Source: Chitinispirillum alkaliphilum
Lineage (GTDB): Bacteria; Fibrobacterota; Chitinivibrionia; Chitinivibrionales; Chitinispirillaceae
Length of the DNA stretch: 64,000 nt
NCBI GenBank assembly: GCA_001045525.1
Contig: LDWW01000003.1
Span: forward strand, 62,001-126,000
Direction of reading: 5' to 3'
Of this stretch, positions 9,366 to 17,748 are shown one piece after another (the stretch's first letter is position 1; the number at the start of each line of letters is the position of its first letter). The notes under the pieces are model-generated. The model saw only the letters and a list, made by a program, of their open reading frames with translations, was not told the origin of the DNA and made no database searches. The position numbers were made by a program, and so were the translations under genes.

Positions 9366-10493
9366 ATGTTTACAGAAGTTAAATGGAAAAGGTTGGTAGG
9401 GCAGGAGCGTGTGCGGGATGTTCTGAGTAATGCGCTTTCAAACGACCAGCTTGGGCATGCGTATCTGTTTTGCGGGGAGAGAGGGTGTGGTAAATTTACT
9501 GCTGCACTGGAATTCGCCATGGCTCTGCTTTGTTTTGATCCTTCCGGTAAGCCCTGCTACCAGTGTGATTCCTGCAGGCGTGTGTTGAAATATTCACACC
9601 CCGATCTTCATCTGGTTATGCCTGTGGCTTTGCCCAAAGAGTGTAAATCGGATAATAAGCTTACAGATAAGGGATGGGATTTTATCTCTCAAAAGGCAAA
9701 AGAGAGAATCGAAAATACCTATTTGCTTGAGGAGTTTTCGTCTGTTCCTGAAATCCCGGTTGATTGGATCAGGGAGATGAATCAGTCCGTCACCAGAGGA
9801 GCAATGGAGGGTGGATACAATATCGTCATCATGGATGGTGTTGAGCTGATGCGCAAAGAGGCTGCAAATGCAATGCTTAAGACACTTGAAGAACCTCCTG
9901 AGAGAACTGTGATGATTGTAATCACCGAAAAGATAAATGCAGTTCTCCCCACAATCGTTTCAAGGTGCCAGGTAATCCGTTTTGCCTATCAGACCCCGGA
10001 GCTTTTGCGGTCTGAGCTCGCAGCCAAACTCTCTGTAAACATCTCAGATCCCTCTCTTGATACCTTGATCCATGCCGGCTCTTACGGAAAAGCCCTTGCA
10101 CTCAACGAAAATCGCCCTGATGAAGCGTTGAAGTCTGCTGCGCAGTTTTGGAGAGCATGCACAACTCTGGACATGGATAAGGTGATTGAGCAGATTGACA
10201 GTTTCCCTGTCAAGGGCAGTATGGGGATTTATGAGAATTTTTTCATCTACTTGCTTCAACTTATCCATTTTGCATTTTTGGGCAGGTATGCTGATACGGA
10301 AAACTATTTTAAAGTCGTTAATCCTTCGTACCGAATCGAATTACCCTCTGACGTCTCTCTAAGGAGAGTGGAGATGATAATAAACTCCTGTCAGGAATCT
10401 CTCGATGCGCTGAGAATACGGGGAAACAGCACATTGGTTTTAATTGAATTTGCATTTTCTTTGATGGAGATATTAAATGACGAAAAACAGTAA
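9366..10493 (+). CDS. holB: DNA polymerase III delta' subunit
   Basis: 375 residues of the clamp-loader AAA+ family: GQERVRDVLSNALSNDQLGHAYLF, a P-loop-like GERGCGKFTAA (Walker A with Lys and Phe/Thr rather than KT), a four-Cys zinc module CYQCDSCRRV with an earlier Cys, VIMDGVELMRKEAANAMLKTLEEPP and the ILPTIVSRCQ-type SRC sensor segment (VLPTIVSRCQVIRF). These are hallmarks of delta'. It helps load the beta clamp during replication. The next gene, ricT, begins inside its last 17 bases, as in the holB-ricT order of Firmicutes. Confidence 0.93.
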   Translation: MFTEVKWKRLVGQERVRDVLSNALSNDQLGHAYLFCGERGCGKFTAALEFAMALLCFDPSGKPCYQCDSCRRVLKYSHPDLHLVMPVALPKECKSDNKLTDKGWDFISQKAKERIENTYLLEEFSSVPEIPVDWIREMNQSVTRGAMEGGYNIVIMDGVELMRKEAANAMLKTLEEPPERTVMIVITEKINAVLPTIVSRCQVIRFAYQTPELLRSELAAKLSVNISDPSLDTLIHAGSYGKALALNENRPDEALKSAAQFWRACTTLDMDKVIEQIDSFPVKGSMGIYENFFIYLLQLIHFAFLGRYADTENYFKVVNPSYRIELPSDVSLRRVEMIINSCQESLDALRIRGNSTLVLIEFAFSLMEILNDEKQ

Positions 10494-11301
10494 ATTAGTC
10501 GAAGTGGTCTTTAAAGGTGAGCGGAAAGCCATCTACAGGGACCATAACGAATTGGATATAATAGAAGGGGAGTATGTAATAGTAGAAGCTGAACGTGGTC
10601 AGGACATGGGGAAAGCTTCCCTTATAGGTGCACTTGTGCGTTTGAAAAAAGGCAAGGGGGAAACAAGGAGTATCGTAAGAATTGCCAAAGAGAATGATAT
10701 TGAGATACTCAGAAAAAATCAGGAAAAAGAAAAATCAGCCTTTCAGGTGTGCAGAGAGAAGATAAAGCACTTTAAACTGGAGATGAAACTGGTTGGAGTT
10801 GAGATACAGTTTGACGGCAGTAAAATCACCTTCTATTTTACTGCTGCCCAGCGGGTCGATTTCAGAGAGCTGGTTAAGGATCTTGCATCTGTGTACAGGA
10901 CCAGAATTGAACTGCGGCAAATTGGGGTCAGGGATGAAGCAAAAAGAGTTGGGGGATGTGGTATATGTGGGCGAAAACAGTGTTGCAACTCTTTTCTAAC
11001 TGAATTTGAACAGATAACCACACAGATGGCTAAGGATCAGCAACTTGCTCTTAATCCCACCAAAATATCGGGTAACTGCGGAAGACTTCTATGTTGTCTT
11101 CGTTATGAAAATGAGCAATACCAGGAGATATTTGCAGAATTCCCCCCCGTTGGCAGCAAAGTTACCATTGACGAAAAGCAGGGTACTTTGAGTTACATCA
11201 ATATTTTCGAGAACAAGGGGCTTGTGCATTTCAGCAACGGTTCACAACAGTGGTTGCCTCCCCAAGAGTTTAAGAAAGGAACTTTTGAATATGCCAGTTG
11301 A
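10477..11301 (+). CDS. ricT: PSP1-domain protein RicT/YaaT
   Basis: 274 residues with the PSP1 C-terminal domain: RVDFRELVKDLASVYRTRIE, the Cys-rich GGCGICGRKQCCNSF, and later GNCGRLLCCLRYE. In Bacillus, RicT (YaaT) acts with RicA and RicF in a Fe-S-containing complex that stimulates RNase Y processing and phosphorelay; whether that role holds here is unknown. GGAG lies 7 bases before the ATG, and the gene overlaps holB by 17 bases and metG by 11, so the three genes are translationally linked. Confidence 0.92.
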   Translation: MTKNSKLVEVVFKGERKAIYRDHNELDIIEGEYVIVEAERGQDMGKASLIGALVRLKKGKGETRSIVRIAKENDIEILRKNQEKEKSAFQVCREKIKHFKLEMKLVGVEIQFDGSKITFYFTAAQRVDFRELVKDLASVYRTRIELRQIGVRDEAKRVGGCGICGRKQCCNSFLTEFEQITTQMAKDQQLALNPTKISGNCGRLLCCLRYENEQYQEIFAEFPPVGSKVTIDEKQGTLSYINIFENKGLVHFSNGSQQWLPPQEFKKGTFEYAS

Positions 11302-13309
11302 ATCCAGGCAAAAAAAACGACTTCTGGTTACCAGTGCTCTCCCATATGCCAATGGAGATATCCACCTTGGTCATCTTCTGGAAGTGGTGCAGACCGATAT
11401 TTTCGTACGCTTTAACCGTTTACTGGGAAATGAAGTTCTCTATGTGTGTGCCGATGACACACATGGAACCCCCATTGAACTTAATGCTTTAAGCCAGAAA
11501 ATCACGCCTGAAGAACTCATTGATAAGGTTCATAAAAATCACATAAGAGATTATGCCGGCTTCGATATCAGCTTTGACATATTCTATACCACAAACTCTG
11601 AAGAGAATCGTCGCTATGCGGAGATGATATATGAAAGCATTCGGAAAAATGGTCAGATAGCAGAGCGGGAAATCAATCAGTACTATTGTGAGCACGATAA
11701 GCGTTTTCTGCCCGACCGCTTCATCATAGGAGTTTGTCCAAGGTGTGAAGCTGCGGAACAGTATGGTGATGTATGTGAAGTTTGTGGGGCAACGTATGAA
11801 ACAACTGAGCTTATTGAGCCCAGATGTTTCATTTGCTCAAGCACTCCGGTGATGAAGACTTCAACACACCTCTACGTACAGCTTGAAAAGAATGAAGAGT
11901 TTCTCAGGGAATTTATCTCTGCACCGGGTGTTATTCAGGATGATATGAGAAATTTTGTGCAATCATGGATTGATGAAGGGTTGAGGGAGTGGTGCATATC
12001 CCGTGACGGACCATATTTCGGATTTAAAATTCCAGGTACCGAAAACAAGTTTTTTTATGTGTGGCTTGATGCTCCCATCGGATATCTCTCTTCCACTGAT
12101 CGATGGTGTAAGGATAACGGAAGGTCTGTGGAAGAGTTCTGGGGTAAAGAGAGCGGAACTGAAATCGTACACTTCATAGGGAAGGATATTGTCTATTTTC
12201 ATGCGCTTTTCTGGCCGGTTATGTTGAAAAATTCAGGCTTTTCTGTCCCCTCGAGTGTAAAGGTGCATGGGTTCCTCAATATACAGGGTGAAAAGATGTC
12301 CAAAACACGGGGAACATTCATTCTTGCCAGTGATTTTATAAGTAAAGTCAAACACCCACAGGCTTGTGAATTTTTAAGATTTTATTTCGGTTCAAAACTC
12401 GCCCTCACAACTGCAGATATTGATCTGAATAAGGGGGAGCTTATTAGTCGGGTTAATACTACATTGGCTAATAATATCGGAAACCTCCATCACAGGACTA
12501 TGGTTTTCTGTGAGCGGTATTTCGATTCAATGGTTCCCGATGCCCCATGGGACAAGGAAATTGAATCAAAAGTAAATACCATGGCGCAGGAGATAGAGGA
12601 ATGTTATAATCGCTGCGATTTCAAATCCGTAGTTGAGAAGATTCACTTCCTGGGAAGTCTTGGAAATAAATTCTACCAGGATTCAAAACCCTGGGAATTG
12701 GTCAAAACTGATATGAATGCTGCTGCACTGGTTATGGTAACATGTGTTAATCTGATCAAGGCTCTGGCAGTATTCCTCAAACCCATAACACCTCAGTTGA
12801 GTTCGGGTGTGGAAAAACTCTTCGGTATAGAGTTTTGCTGGAATGATTACCGGTTTTCACTATCAGGTGTAAAGTTGGGTAAAATCGAAAAGATGGTTAA
12901 ACCCCTTGAATCGGAAGACCTTGTTGCACTCTTTGCTCAGACCGCAGCAAAAAAGGTTGAAGAGAAAGATGAGCGTGAAAACGGGCTGATAAGTATCGAA
13001 TCGTTCGCTGCTGTTGATCTGCGGATTGGTAAGGTGATCTCGGCTGTAAAGGTGGAAAAATCAAATAAACTGCTGTGTCTACAGGTAGAGATTGGCAAAG
13101 AGAAAAGGCAAATTGTCGCCGGGATAGCAAAAAACTACAAACCGGAAGAAATCACAGGTCAGATGGTTGTGGTGGTTGCAAACCTAAAGCCCGCTAAACT
13201 GTTTGGAATTGAATCACAGGGCATGCTCCTTGCGGCAAAAGATGCTTCGGGGTCACTTGTACTTGTACAGCCACAGAGGAACGTTAACAGCGGGGCAAAA
13301 GTCCAATGA
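11291..13309 (+). CDS. metG: methionyl-tRNA synthetase
   Basis: 672 residues. The catalytic core opens with RLLVTSALPYANGDIHLGHL (HIGH variant HLGH), a zinc-knuckle insertion with CPRC...CEVC and CFIC pairs, and the KMSKT loop (GEKMSKTRG). The anticodon-binding domain follows, and the C-terminal ~110 residues (ISIESFAAVDLRIGKVISA) are the OB-fold Trbp111-like tRNA-binding domain. It charges tRNA-Met. I start at the ATG 11291 because AAAGGA lies about 9 bases upstream and the extra 23 codons in front do not resemble the family. Overlaps ricT by 11 bases and recJ by 4. Confidence 0.96.
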   Translation: MPVESRQKKRLLVTSALPYANGDIHLGHLLEVVQTDIFVRFNRLLGNEVLYVCADDTHGTPIELNALSQKITPEELIDKVHKNHIRDYAGFDISFDIFYTTNSEENRRYAEMIYESIRKNGQIAEREINQYYCEHDKRFLPDRFIIGVCPRCEAAEQYGDVCEVCGATYETTELIEPRCFICSSTPVMKTSTHLYVQLEKNEEFLREFISAPGVIQDDMRNFVQSWIDEGLREWCISRDGPYFGFKIPGTENKFFYVWLDAPIGYLSSTDRWCKDNGRSVEEFWGKESGTEIVHFIGKDIVYFHALFWPVMLKNSGFSVPSSVKVHGFLNIQGEKMSKTRGTFILASDFISKVKHPQACEFLRFYFGSKLALTTADIDLNKGELISRVNTTLANNIGNLHHRTMVFCERYFDSMVPDAPWDKEIESKVNTMAQEIEECYNRCDFKSVVEKIHFLGSLGNKFYQDSKPWELVKTDMNAAALVMVTCVNLIKALAVFLKPITPQLSSGVEKLFGIEFCWNDYRFSLSGVKLGKIEKMVKPLESEDLVALFAQTAAKKVEEKDERENGLISIESFAAVDLRIGKVISAVKVEKSNKLLCLQVEIGKEKRQIVAGIAKNYKPEEITGQMVVVVANLKPAKLFGIESQGMLLAAKDASGSLVLVQPQRNVNSGAKVQ

Positions 13310-15021
13310 GCCTTCTATGGGCATCTAAAGAGAATATAAGACTCAGAGAAGCGGATAGTGAAATAACACAGCTTATTGCCTATGAACTGAACATCCCCTC
13401 TTCACTTGCTTCAGTTCTTGCAGGGCGCAATCTAAGGGATTTTGAATCATGTAAAAGGTATTTCAGGCCCGAGCTGTCCCATACCCATGACCCTTTCATT
13501 TTTACCCATATGGAAAGAGCGGCCAGGAGAATACTGGATGCAATTAAATCGGGTGAGCCGATAACCGTGTATGGGGATTACGATGTCGACGGGGTCACTT
13601 CCACAGTTCTTGTGGTTAGAGTGCTGCGTCAGCTTGGGGCTAAATGTGATTATCACCTTCCCAACAGGTTAGTTGACGGGTACGGAATTTCGAAAAGCAG
13701 TATAAAGCAGATCGCTCAAAATGGGACCAGGCTGATTGTGACCGTCGATTGTGGGATCACAGCCATTGATGAGGTAAGAGAAGCTTCCTCTCTGGGGATC
13801 GATTGCATTATTACCGATCACCACGAACCCAAAGAAACTCTCCCCGATGCCTTGGCTATCATCGATCACAAGGTACCCGGCTGTCCCTACCCGGATAAGT
13901 CTTTGGCTGGTGTGGGGGTTGCGTTCAAGCTGTGCCAGGCTCTGGCTGTGTTAAGCGGACGTGGCGAGGAGCTGTGGATTAAATTACTTGATCTGGTTGC
14001 GCTTGGAACTGCAGCGGATATTGTCCCCATGCTCGGAGAAAACAGGGTAATAGCTTCTTTGGGTTTTGAGCAGATGACTAAAACTGAAAACACAGGTTTG
14101 AAAGCCCTTATAGAGGTACAGGGGTTGACAGGAAGAAATTTGTCTACTGCAGAAGCTGTGTTCCAGCTTGCCCCATGTATCAATGCTGTAGGACGTTTGG
14201 GGGATCCTAAAAGGGGAGTTGAGCTGTTATTAACTGATGATCCGGCTTTGGCAAGACTCTATGCTGCTGAATTAAGGGAGACAAACCTTGAGCGCAGAGC
14301 GCTTGACAGTTCAGTCGCACAGGAGGCTTTCGAATGGGTTGAGAAAAACTGCAGACCAGATGATGATTTTGCACTTGTACTGGGAAACCCCGATTGGCAT
14401 GTAGGTGTTATCGGTATAGTGGCTTCAAAACTCGTGGAGAAATATCACAGACCTACGGTTCTTTTTTCTGTCGATAATAACGGCATGGCGCGGGGGTCGG
14501 GCAGAAGCATACCAGGATTCCATTTGCTTAATGCACTCAATGACTGTGGTGACATTTTGAGCAGTTATGGAGGACACGCTGCTGCTGCTGGAGTCAGTAT
14601 ACAGCAGGGAAAAATTGAGCAGTTCAGAGAAAAGTTTAATGAAACCGTCAAAAAAAGTATCGACAGGGATGATCTTGTACGCCATGTTACTGCCGACGCA
14701 GAAGTGTCGATAACCTCTCTCACCCCAAAATTTCTGAGGATAATCAAACAAATGGCACCCTTTGGGCCCGGTAATATGCGTCCTGTTTTTCTCTGTAAGG
14801 ATCTTCAGAATCGATATGCACCAAGGGTGGTGGGCAGAAAACATCTTAAGCTTGCCTTAACCAGAGAAGGTATGGTGATGGATGCGATTGCGTTCAATTT
14901 TGGTGAGCGGATAGCAGAAATCAGTAAATCCGAATCGTTGCAGATTGCATTTTCACTGGAAGAAAATGTGTGGAACGGCAAGACATCTCTGCAAATGAAC
15001 GTCAAGGGTATTTGCTCCTGA
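13306..15021 (+). CDS. recJ: single-stranded-DNA exonuclease RecJ
   Basis: 571 residues, the usual RecJ length. Motifs in order: VYGDYDVDGVTSTV (DHH motif I), VDCGITAIDEV, ITDHHEPKETLPDALAIIDHK (the DHH motif), GTAADIVPM, INAVGRLGD, and the DHHA1 part GIVASKLVEKYHRPTVLF, GRSIPGFHLLNAL, YGGHAAAAGVS. It degrades ssDNA 5'-3' in recombination and mismatch/base-excision repair. Its ATG overlaps the metG stop as ATGA. Last gene of the eight-gene run; no clear terminator follows. Confidence 0.95.
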   Translation: MSLLWASKENIRLREADSEITQLIAYELNIPSSLASVLAGRNLRDFESCKRYFRPELSHTHDPFIFTHMERAARRILDAIKSGEPITVYGDYDVDGVTSTVLVVRVLRQLGAKCDYHLPNRLVDGYGISKSSIKQIAQNGTRLIVTVDCGITAIDEVREASSLGIDCIITDHHEPKETLPDALAIIDHKVPGCPYPDKSLAGVGVAFKLCQALAVLSGRGEELWIKLLDLVALGTAADIVPMLGENRVIASLGFEQMTKTENTGLKALIEVQGLTGRNLSTAEAVFQLAPCINAVGRLGDPKRGVELLLTDDPALARLYAAELRETNLERRALDSSVAQEAFEWVEKNCRPDDDFALVLGNPDWHVGVIGIVASKLVEKYHRPTVLFSVDNNGMARGSGRSIPGFHLLNALNDCGDILSSYGGHAAAAGVSIQQGKIEQFREKFNETVKKSIDRDDLVRHVTADAEVSITSLTPKFLRIIKQMAPFGPGNMRPVFLCKDLQNRYAPRVVGRKHLKLALTREGMVMDAIAFNFGERIAEISKSESLQIAFSLEENVWNGKTSLQMNVKGICS

Positions 15022-15294
15022 GTGACAATTACCCTGATCTTATTGAATTGATGCTTCTTATACTTTGTGGATCTGGTTCTGAATCTGATATGTCAGTCAA
15101 CCCAAACCGCTTGCCCCCCCCCTCAAAATGTAAAGCCATCTTTTTTTTATGGCATCCCTGAAGACTGCAATTTAATCCATTTGTTGCTGTTGTTTTTTGA
15201 AATAGGAGAAGGCTTGCATTTGCAGCTTTTGTATGATAACATATTCATAAATTCACATATTTCTGAAAAGCCTGGATCTTAAGCGGGGAAGCAT
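15022..15294. other. intergenic spacer with a C9 tract
   Basis: Contains nine C in a row at 15114-15122, then a weak hairpin (GCCAT, T-rich loop, ATGGC) near 15134-15153. This hairpin could serve as a poor terminator for recJ. No gene is seen. The GH18 gene follows with GGGGAAG ahead of its ATG. Confidence 0.4.
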
Positions 15295-16638
15295 ATGAAA
15301 ACAGGGCTGTTTGTTCTGGTTGCATTGTTGTTTTCTACAGTGTATTCTGCTGAGACAAAAGTTGTGGGGTATTATTATGCCATTGATTCCAGCGCTATTA
15401 AAACCTATGACTTTTCAAAACTGACTCATATTGTAGCCTCCTTTGTAACTGCTGCTCCCGATGGTACAATTATTTTTGACAGGTACATTGGTCATGAACC
15501 CTACATAAAGATGGTAACGGAGAAGGCCAGAAGTGAAGGGGCTATTCCTATGATTTCTCTGGGTACAACTTCAGGAGCCTGGGAGATGACTAAAAACGCA
15601 CACTCAAGAGCAAAATTTATTGAAGAGATTATCTACTGGTGTGTAGAAAACGATATTTCGGGAATAGATCTTGACCTGGAGGGCTTTTCACAGGAGTTTT
15701 CTTCCGGAAATGAACCTACCTTTTTTCCTTACTATTACGAGTTGCTGTCGAATGAATTACGGGCAGCTATGCCTGATTCAATGATTCTGACCGCCGCTGT
15801 AGGAGCATCTACATGGAACGGAAGTCAGTGGACAGATGGACTTTTAGCCAATATGGATTTCATAAATGTAATGGTTTACGATCTTGCATTAAGCTGGGTT
15901 GGAACTCCGGTAGTAAATCACTCCACCTTTGATCACCATACTACTGCTGCACAGTACTGGCACTATACACGAGGAATCCCCAAAGAAAAAATCGTTATGG
16001 GATTACCTTTTTATGCAAGAGGGTGGGATCGTGACAATAATGTTATGTACACTGAGAACAGTCCCTGGGGTGCTGTACGGGGGTTTAACTACAACGATTT
16101 GGTTAATCGTTTCTCTATCCCCGCGCATATCGATACCATTGATCTCTACCCGGACACCACCATCCTTTTCCCCCGCTCAGATGGGGTCGTGGGAACAAGC
16201 ACCCTGTTTTTCAACAATATCGATATGGTGAGACGAAAAACTGAGTGGACGATTGAAAATGGATATGGTGGGATGATGTTCTGGGAAATTCCGGGGGATT
16301 TGCCATATTCAGATGAACGGTCGCTTATAAGAGCTGTATATCATACCCTGTATCCTGAAAACAGTATACATTCTTCCACAAATCTTTCCCGCTTTGATAA
16401 AATGTACACTGTGACAGATAACAATATTATTTACATTAGAGGGTTGCAGTCAAATCATAATATTGATGCTGCACTTTTTGCTCTATCCGGCAGAAAATTG
16501 AGACTGAGCAGATTGATAAAACAGGATTCGCAGATTGCCATTAGCCTCAATGAGTGTGCAATTTCTACGGGATTATTTCTTCTCAGAATCAGAGATGACA
16601 CATTTGAAAGAACCGTTCCTGTGCTGATAGGGAAATAA
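15295..16638 (+). CDS. secreted GH18 chitinase-like glycosidase with C-terminal sorting-like domain
   Basis: 447 residues. Signal peptide to about residue 19 (FVLVALLFSTVYSAE), then a GH18 TIM barrel: VVGYYYAID, LTHIVASF, and the catalytic strand GIDLDLEGF with Asp125, Asp127 and the acid Glu129. The first Asp of the usual DGxDxDxE is Ser122. Later FINVMVYDLA, KIVMGLPFYARGW and GYGGMMFWEI fit GH18 barrels that cut GlcNAc polymers or related glycans. The last ~75 residues (ALFALSGRKLRL ... TGLFLLRIRDD) form a type-A sorting-like beta domain. It stands alone; substrate (chitin versus peptidoglycan or glycoprotein) is open. Confidence 0.87.
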   Translation: MKTGLFVLVALLFSTVYSAETKVVGYYYAIDSSAIKTYDFSKLTHIVASFVTAAPDGTIIFDRYIGHEPYIKMVTEKARSEGAIPMISLGTTSGAWEMTKNAHSRAKFIEEIIYWCVENDISGIDLDLEGFSQEFSSGNEPTFFPYYYELLSNELRAAMPDSMILTAAVGASTWNGSQWTDGLLANMDFINVMVYDLALSWVGTPVVNHSTFDHHTTAAQYWHYTRGIPKEKIVMGLPFYARGWDRDNNVMYTENSPWGAVRGFNYNDLVNRFSIPAHIDTIDLYPDTTILFPRSDGVVGTSTLFFNNIDMVRRKTEWTIENGYGGMMFWEIPGDLPYSDERSLIRAVYHTLYPENSIHSSTNLSRFDKMYTVTDNNIIYIRGLQSNHNIDAALFALSGRKLRLSRLIKQDSQIAISLNECAISTGLFLLRIRDDTFERTVPVLIGK

Positions 16639-16703
16639 AAGAATTTACATATATCAGTTTGTAAAGGACGAGTTTCAGACCGCTCACCCTAACCCGAACA
16701 CAA

Positions 16704-17168
16704 TCAGTTGTGGGGACCAAGTTTATAGAGGTTTTCCTGAATCGTGCCCATTGGGCAAATTGAACACCAGGCTCTGTGGTTGTATTTAACACCAAGGTAA
16801 ATTGCCACAATCGAAGTCGCAAAGCACATGCCCCACAAAACCCTTCCTAAGGAAGGTAAACTTTCAACTGTATTTATACTTCTGAAGATCATCAGACCCA
16901 TAAGCACGGCCACAACACTCCACTTAAAGAGTTTGCTGCGGAAAAGTCGAGGCAACTTATTTCTTAAGGTTACTCTTGACATACCTGTATCTAAAAATGC
17001 GCCTCTGGGACAAACATTCCCGCACACCCATCTGCCTTTGAAAGGGCTGATTGATACACCCAGGAGCATTACCACTCCAACCCCAAGGCCCAATAACGGG
17101 TACTTCCATCCAAATAAAGCTATAATTAAAAATATTCCTGTCAAAGCAATCTTTCTTGCACGTTTCAT
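16704..17168 (-). CDS. membrane 4Fe-4S protein of the NapH/Fer4_5 type
   Basis: 154 residues with about four membrane helices (IALTGIFLIIALFGWKY, LGLGVGVVMLLGVSI, WSVVAVLMGLMIF, the segment near MCFATSIVAIYLGV). Two cysteine motifs flank them: CGNVCPRGAFLD (Cx3CP) and CSICPMGTIQE (Cx2CP), as in the polyferredoxin-like NapH/NosR membrane domain, but no separate 2x4Fe-4S ferredoxin domain is present. It would pass electrons at the membrane; the partner is unknown. AGAGGAGG precedes the ATG. A near-copy of the ArsR-gene palindrome lies about 30-45 bases upstream, suggesting control by the adjacent ArsR protein. Confidence 0.8.
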   Translation of the reverse strand: MKRARKIALTGIFLIIALFGWKYPLLGLGVGVVMLLGVSISPFKGRWVCGNVCPRGAFLDTGMSRVTLRNKLPRLFRSKLFKWSVVAVLMGLMIFRSINTVESLPSLGRVLWGMCFATSIVAIYLGVKYNHRAWCSICPMGTIQENLYKLGPHN

Positions 17169-17197
17169 GACCGCCTCCTCTGGCTGGGAATTATAAA

Positions 17198-17215
17198 AAT
17201 TGATATATATGAATA
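17198..17215. promoter_or_regulatory. candidate ArsR operator upstream of the Fe-S protein gene
   Basis: AATTGATATATATGAATA here matches 16 of 18 positions of the perfect palindrome over the ArsR start codon (17499-17516). It lies between the ArsR stop and the Fe-S gene's ribosome site, where a repressor could block transcription. AT-rich sequence makes chance similarity possible, but the shared core and placement argue for a real site. Confidence 0.55.
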
Positions 17216-17241
17216 AATGAATATTTGGTTGAAAAAAATAT

Positions 17242-17505
17242 CTACTTGAAAAACCTGATTATTTGTTCGTCTATTACCTTGTAACAGGTATTGACCCCAT
17301 CTTTTTGAGCCTCGATTATACCGACTCTTTTCAATATAGAGAGATGTTGACTAACTGTAGGTTGAGGAAGATTCAGTTTTTCGCTCATTTTATTTACATT
17401 GCATCTGTCTGAGTGATGTTTGATCAATCTTTCAACGATTGTTAATCTAACGGGATGGCCAAGTGCCTTGAATTTTTCACTTAATGCTTTGGTTTTATTA
17501 TTCAT
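17242..17505 (-). CDS. ArsR-family transcriptional regulator
   Basis: 87 residues from the ATG at 17505; a longer frame to 17541 would add 12 hydrophobic residues that do not fit the family. Typical winged-helix: ALSEKFKALGHPVRLTIVERL, recognition part LPQPTVSQHLSILKRVGIIEAQKDG, then the wing (VNTCYKVID). It has Cys35 and Cys74, which could sense a metal, sulfide or redox change; the classical CxC metal site is absent. Its start codon is inside an 18-base palindrome, so autoregulation is likely. The next gene on this strand is the membrane Fe-S protein. Confidence 0.88.
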   Translation of the reverse strand: MNNKTKALSEKFKALGHPVRLTIVERLIKHHSDRCNVNKMSEKLNLPQPTVSQHLSILKRVGIIEAQKDGVNTCYKVIDEQIIRFFK

Positions 17506-17516
17506 ATATATGAATA
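17499..17516. promoter_or_regulatory. perfect 18-bp palindrome over the ArsR start (autoregulatory operator candidate)
   Basis: TATTCATATATATGAATA reads the same on both strands and spans the ArsR ATG (CAT at 17503-17505). ArsR repressors typically bind AT-rich inverted repeats at their own promoters. A 16/18 copy lies before the downstream Fe-S gene. Confidence 0.65.
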
Positions 17517-17547
17517 TACCTATAAAAGAACATAAAAGCAATATTTT

Positions 17548-17634
17548 CTGACTGGTAGCGGGGGAAAGTTTCTTGCAACCGAAGAAATCGATCCAAAACT
17601 CTCACGTGATGTAGATAGTTTGGTTCTGAACTGA
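17548..17634 (+). other. possible 3' remnant of a lost gene
   Basis: One frame reads GSGGKFLATEEIDPKLSRD and VDSLVLN then TGA: 28 codons of protein-like composition with no start (a TAA stands 4 codons upstream). It is not part of the ArsR or prohibitin genes. I do not recognise the family. It may be the end of a gene removed by deletion, or chance. Confidence 0.3.
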
Positions 17635-17748
17635 TGTTTAATGTATTTTAGGAGCAAAATAAGAGAAACCTGCCACTTCACCCGAAATTTAGGTTGTTAT
17701 TTTCCACACTTCTAAAAAGCGGGACACAGGTAAGAGGATTATAAGAAT

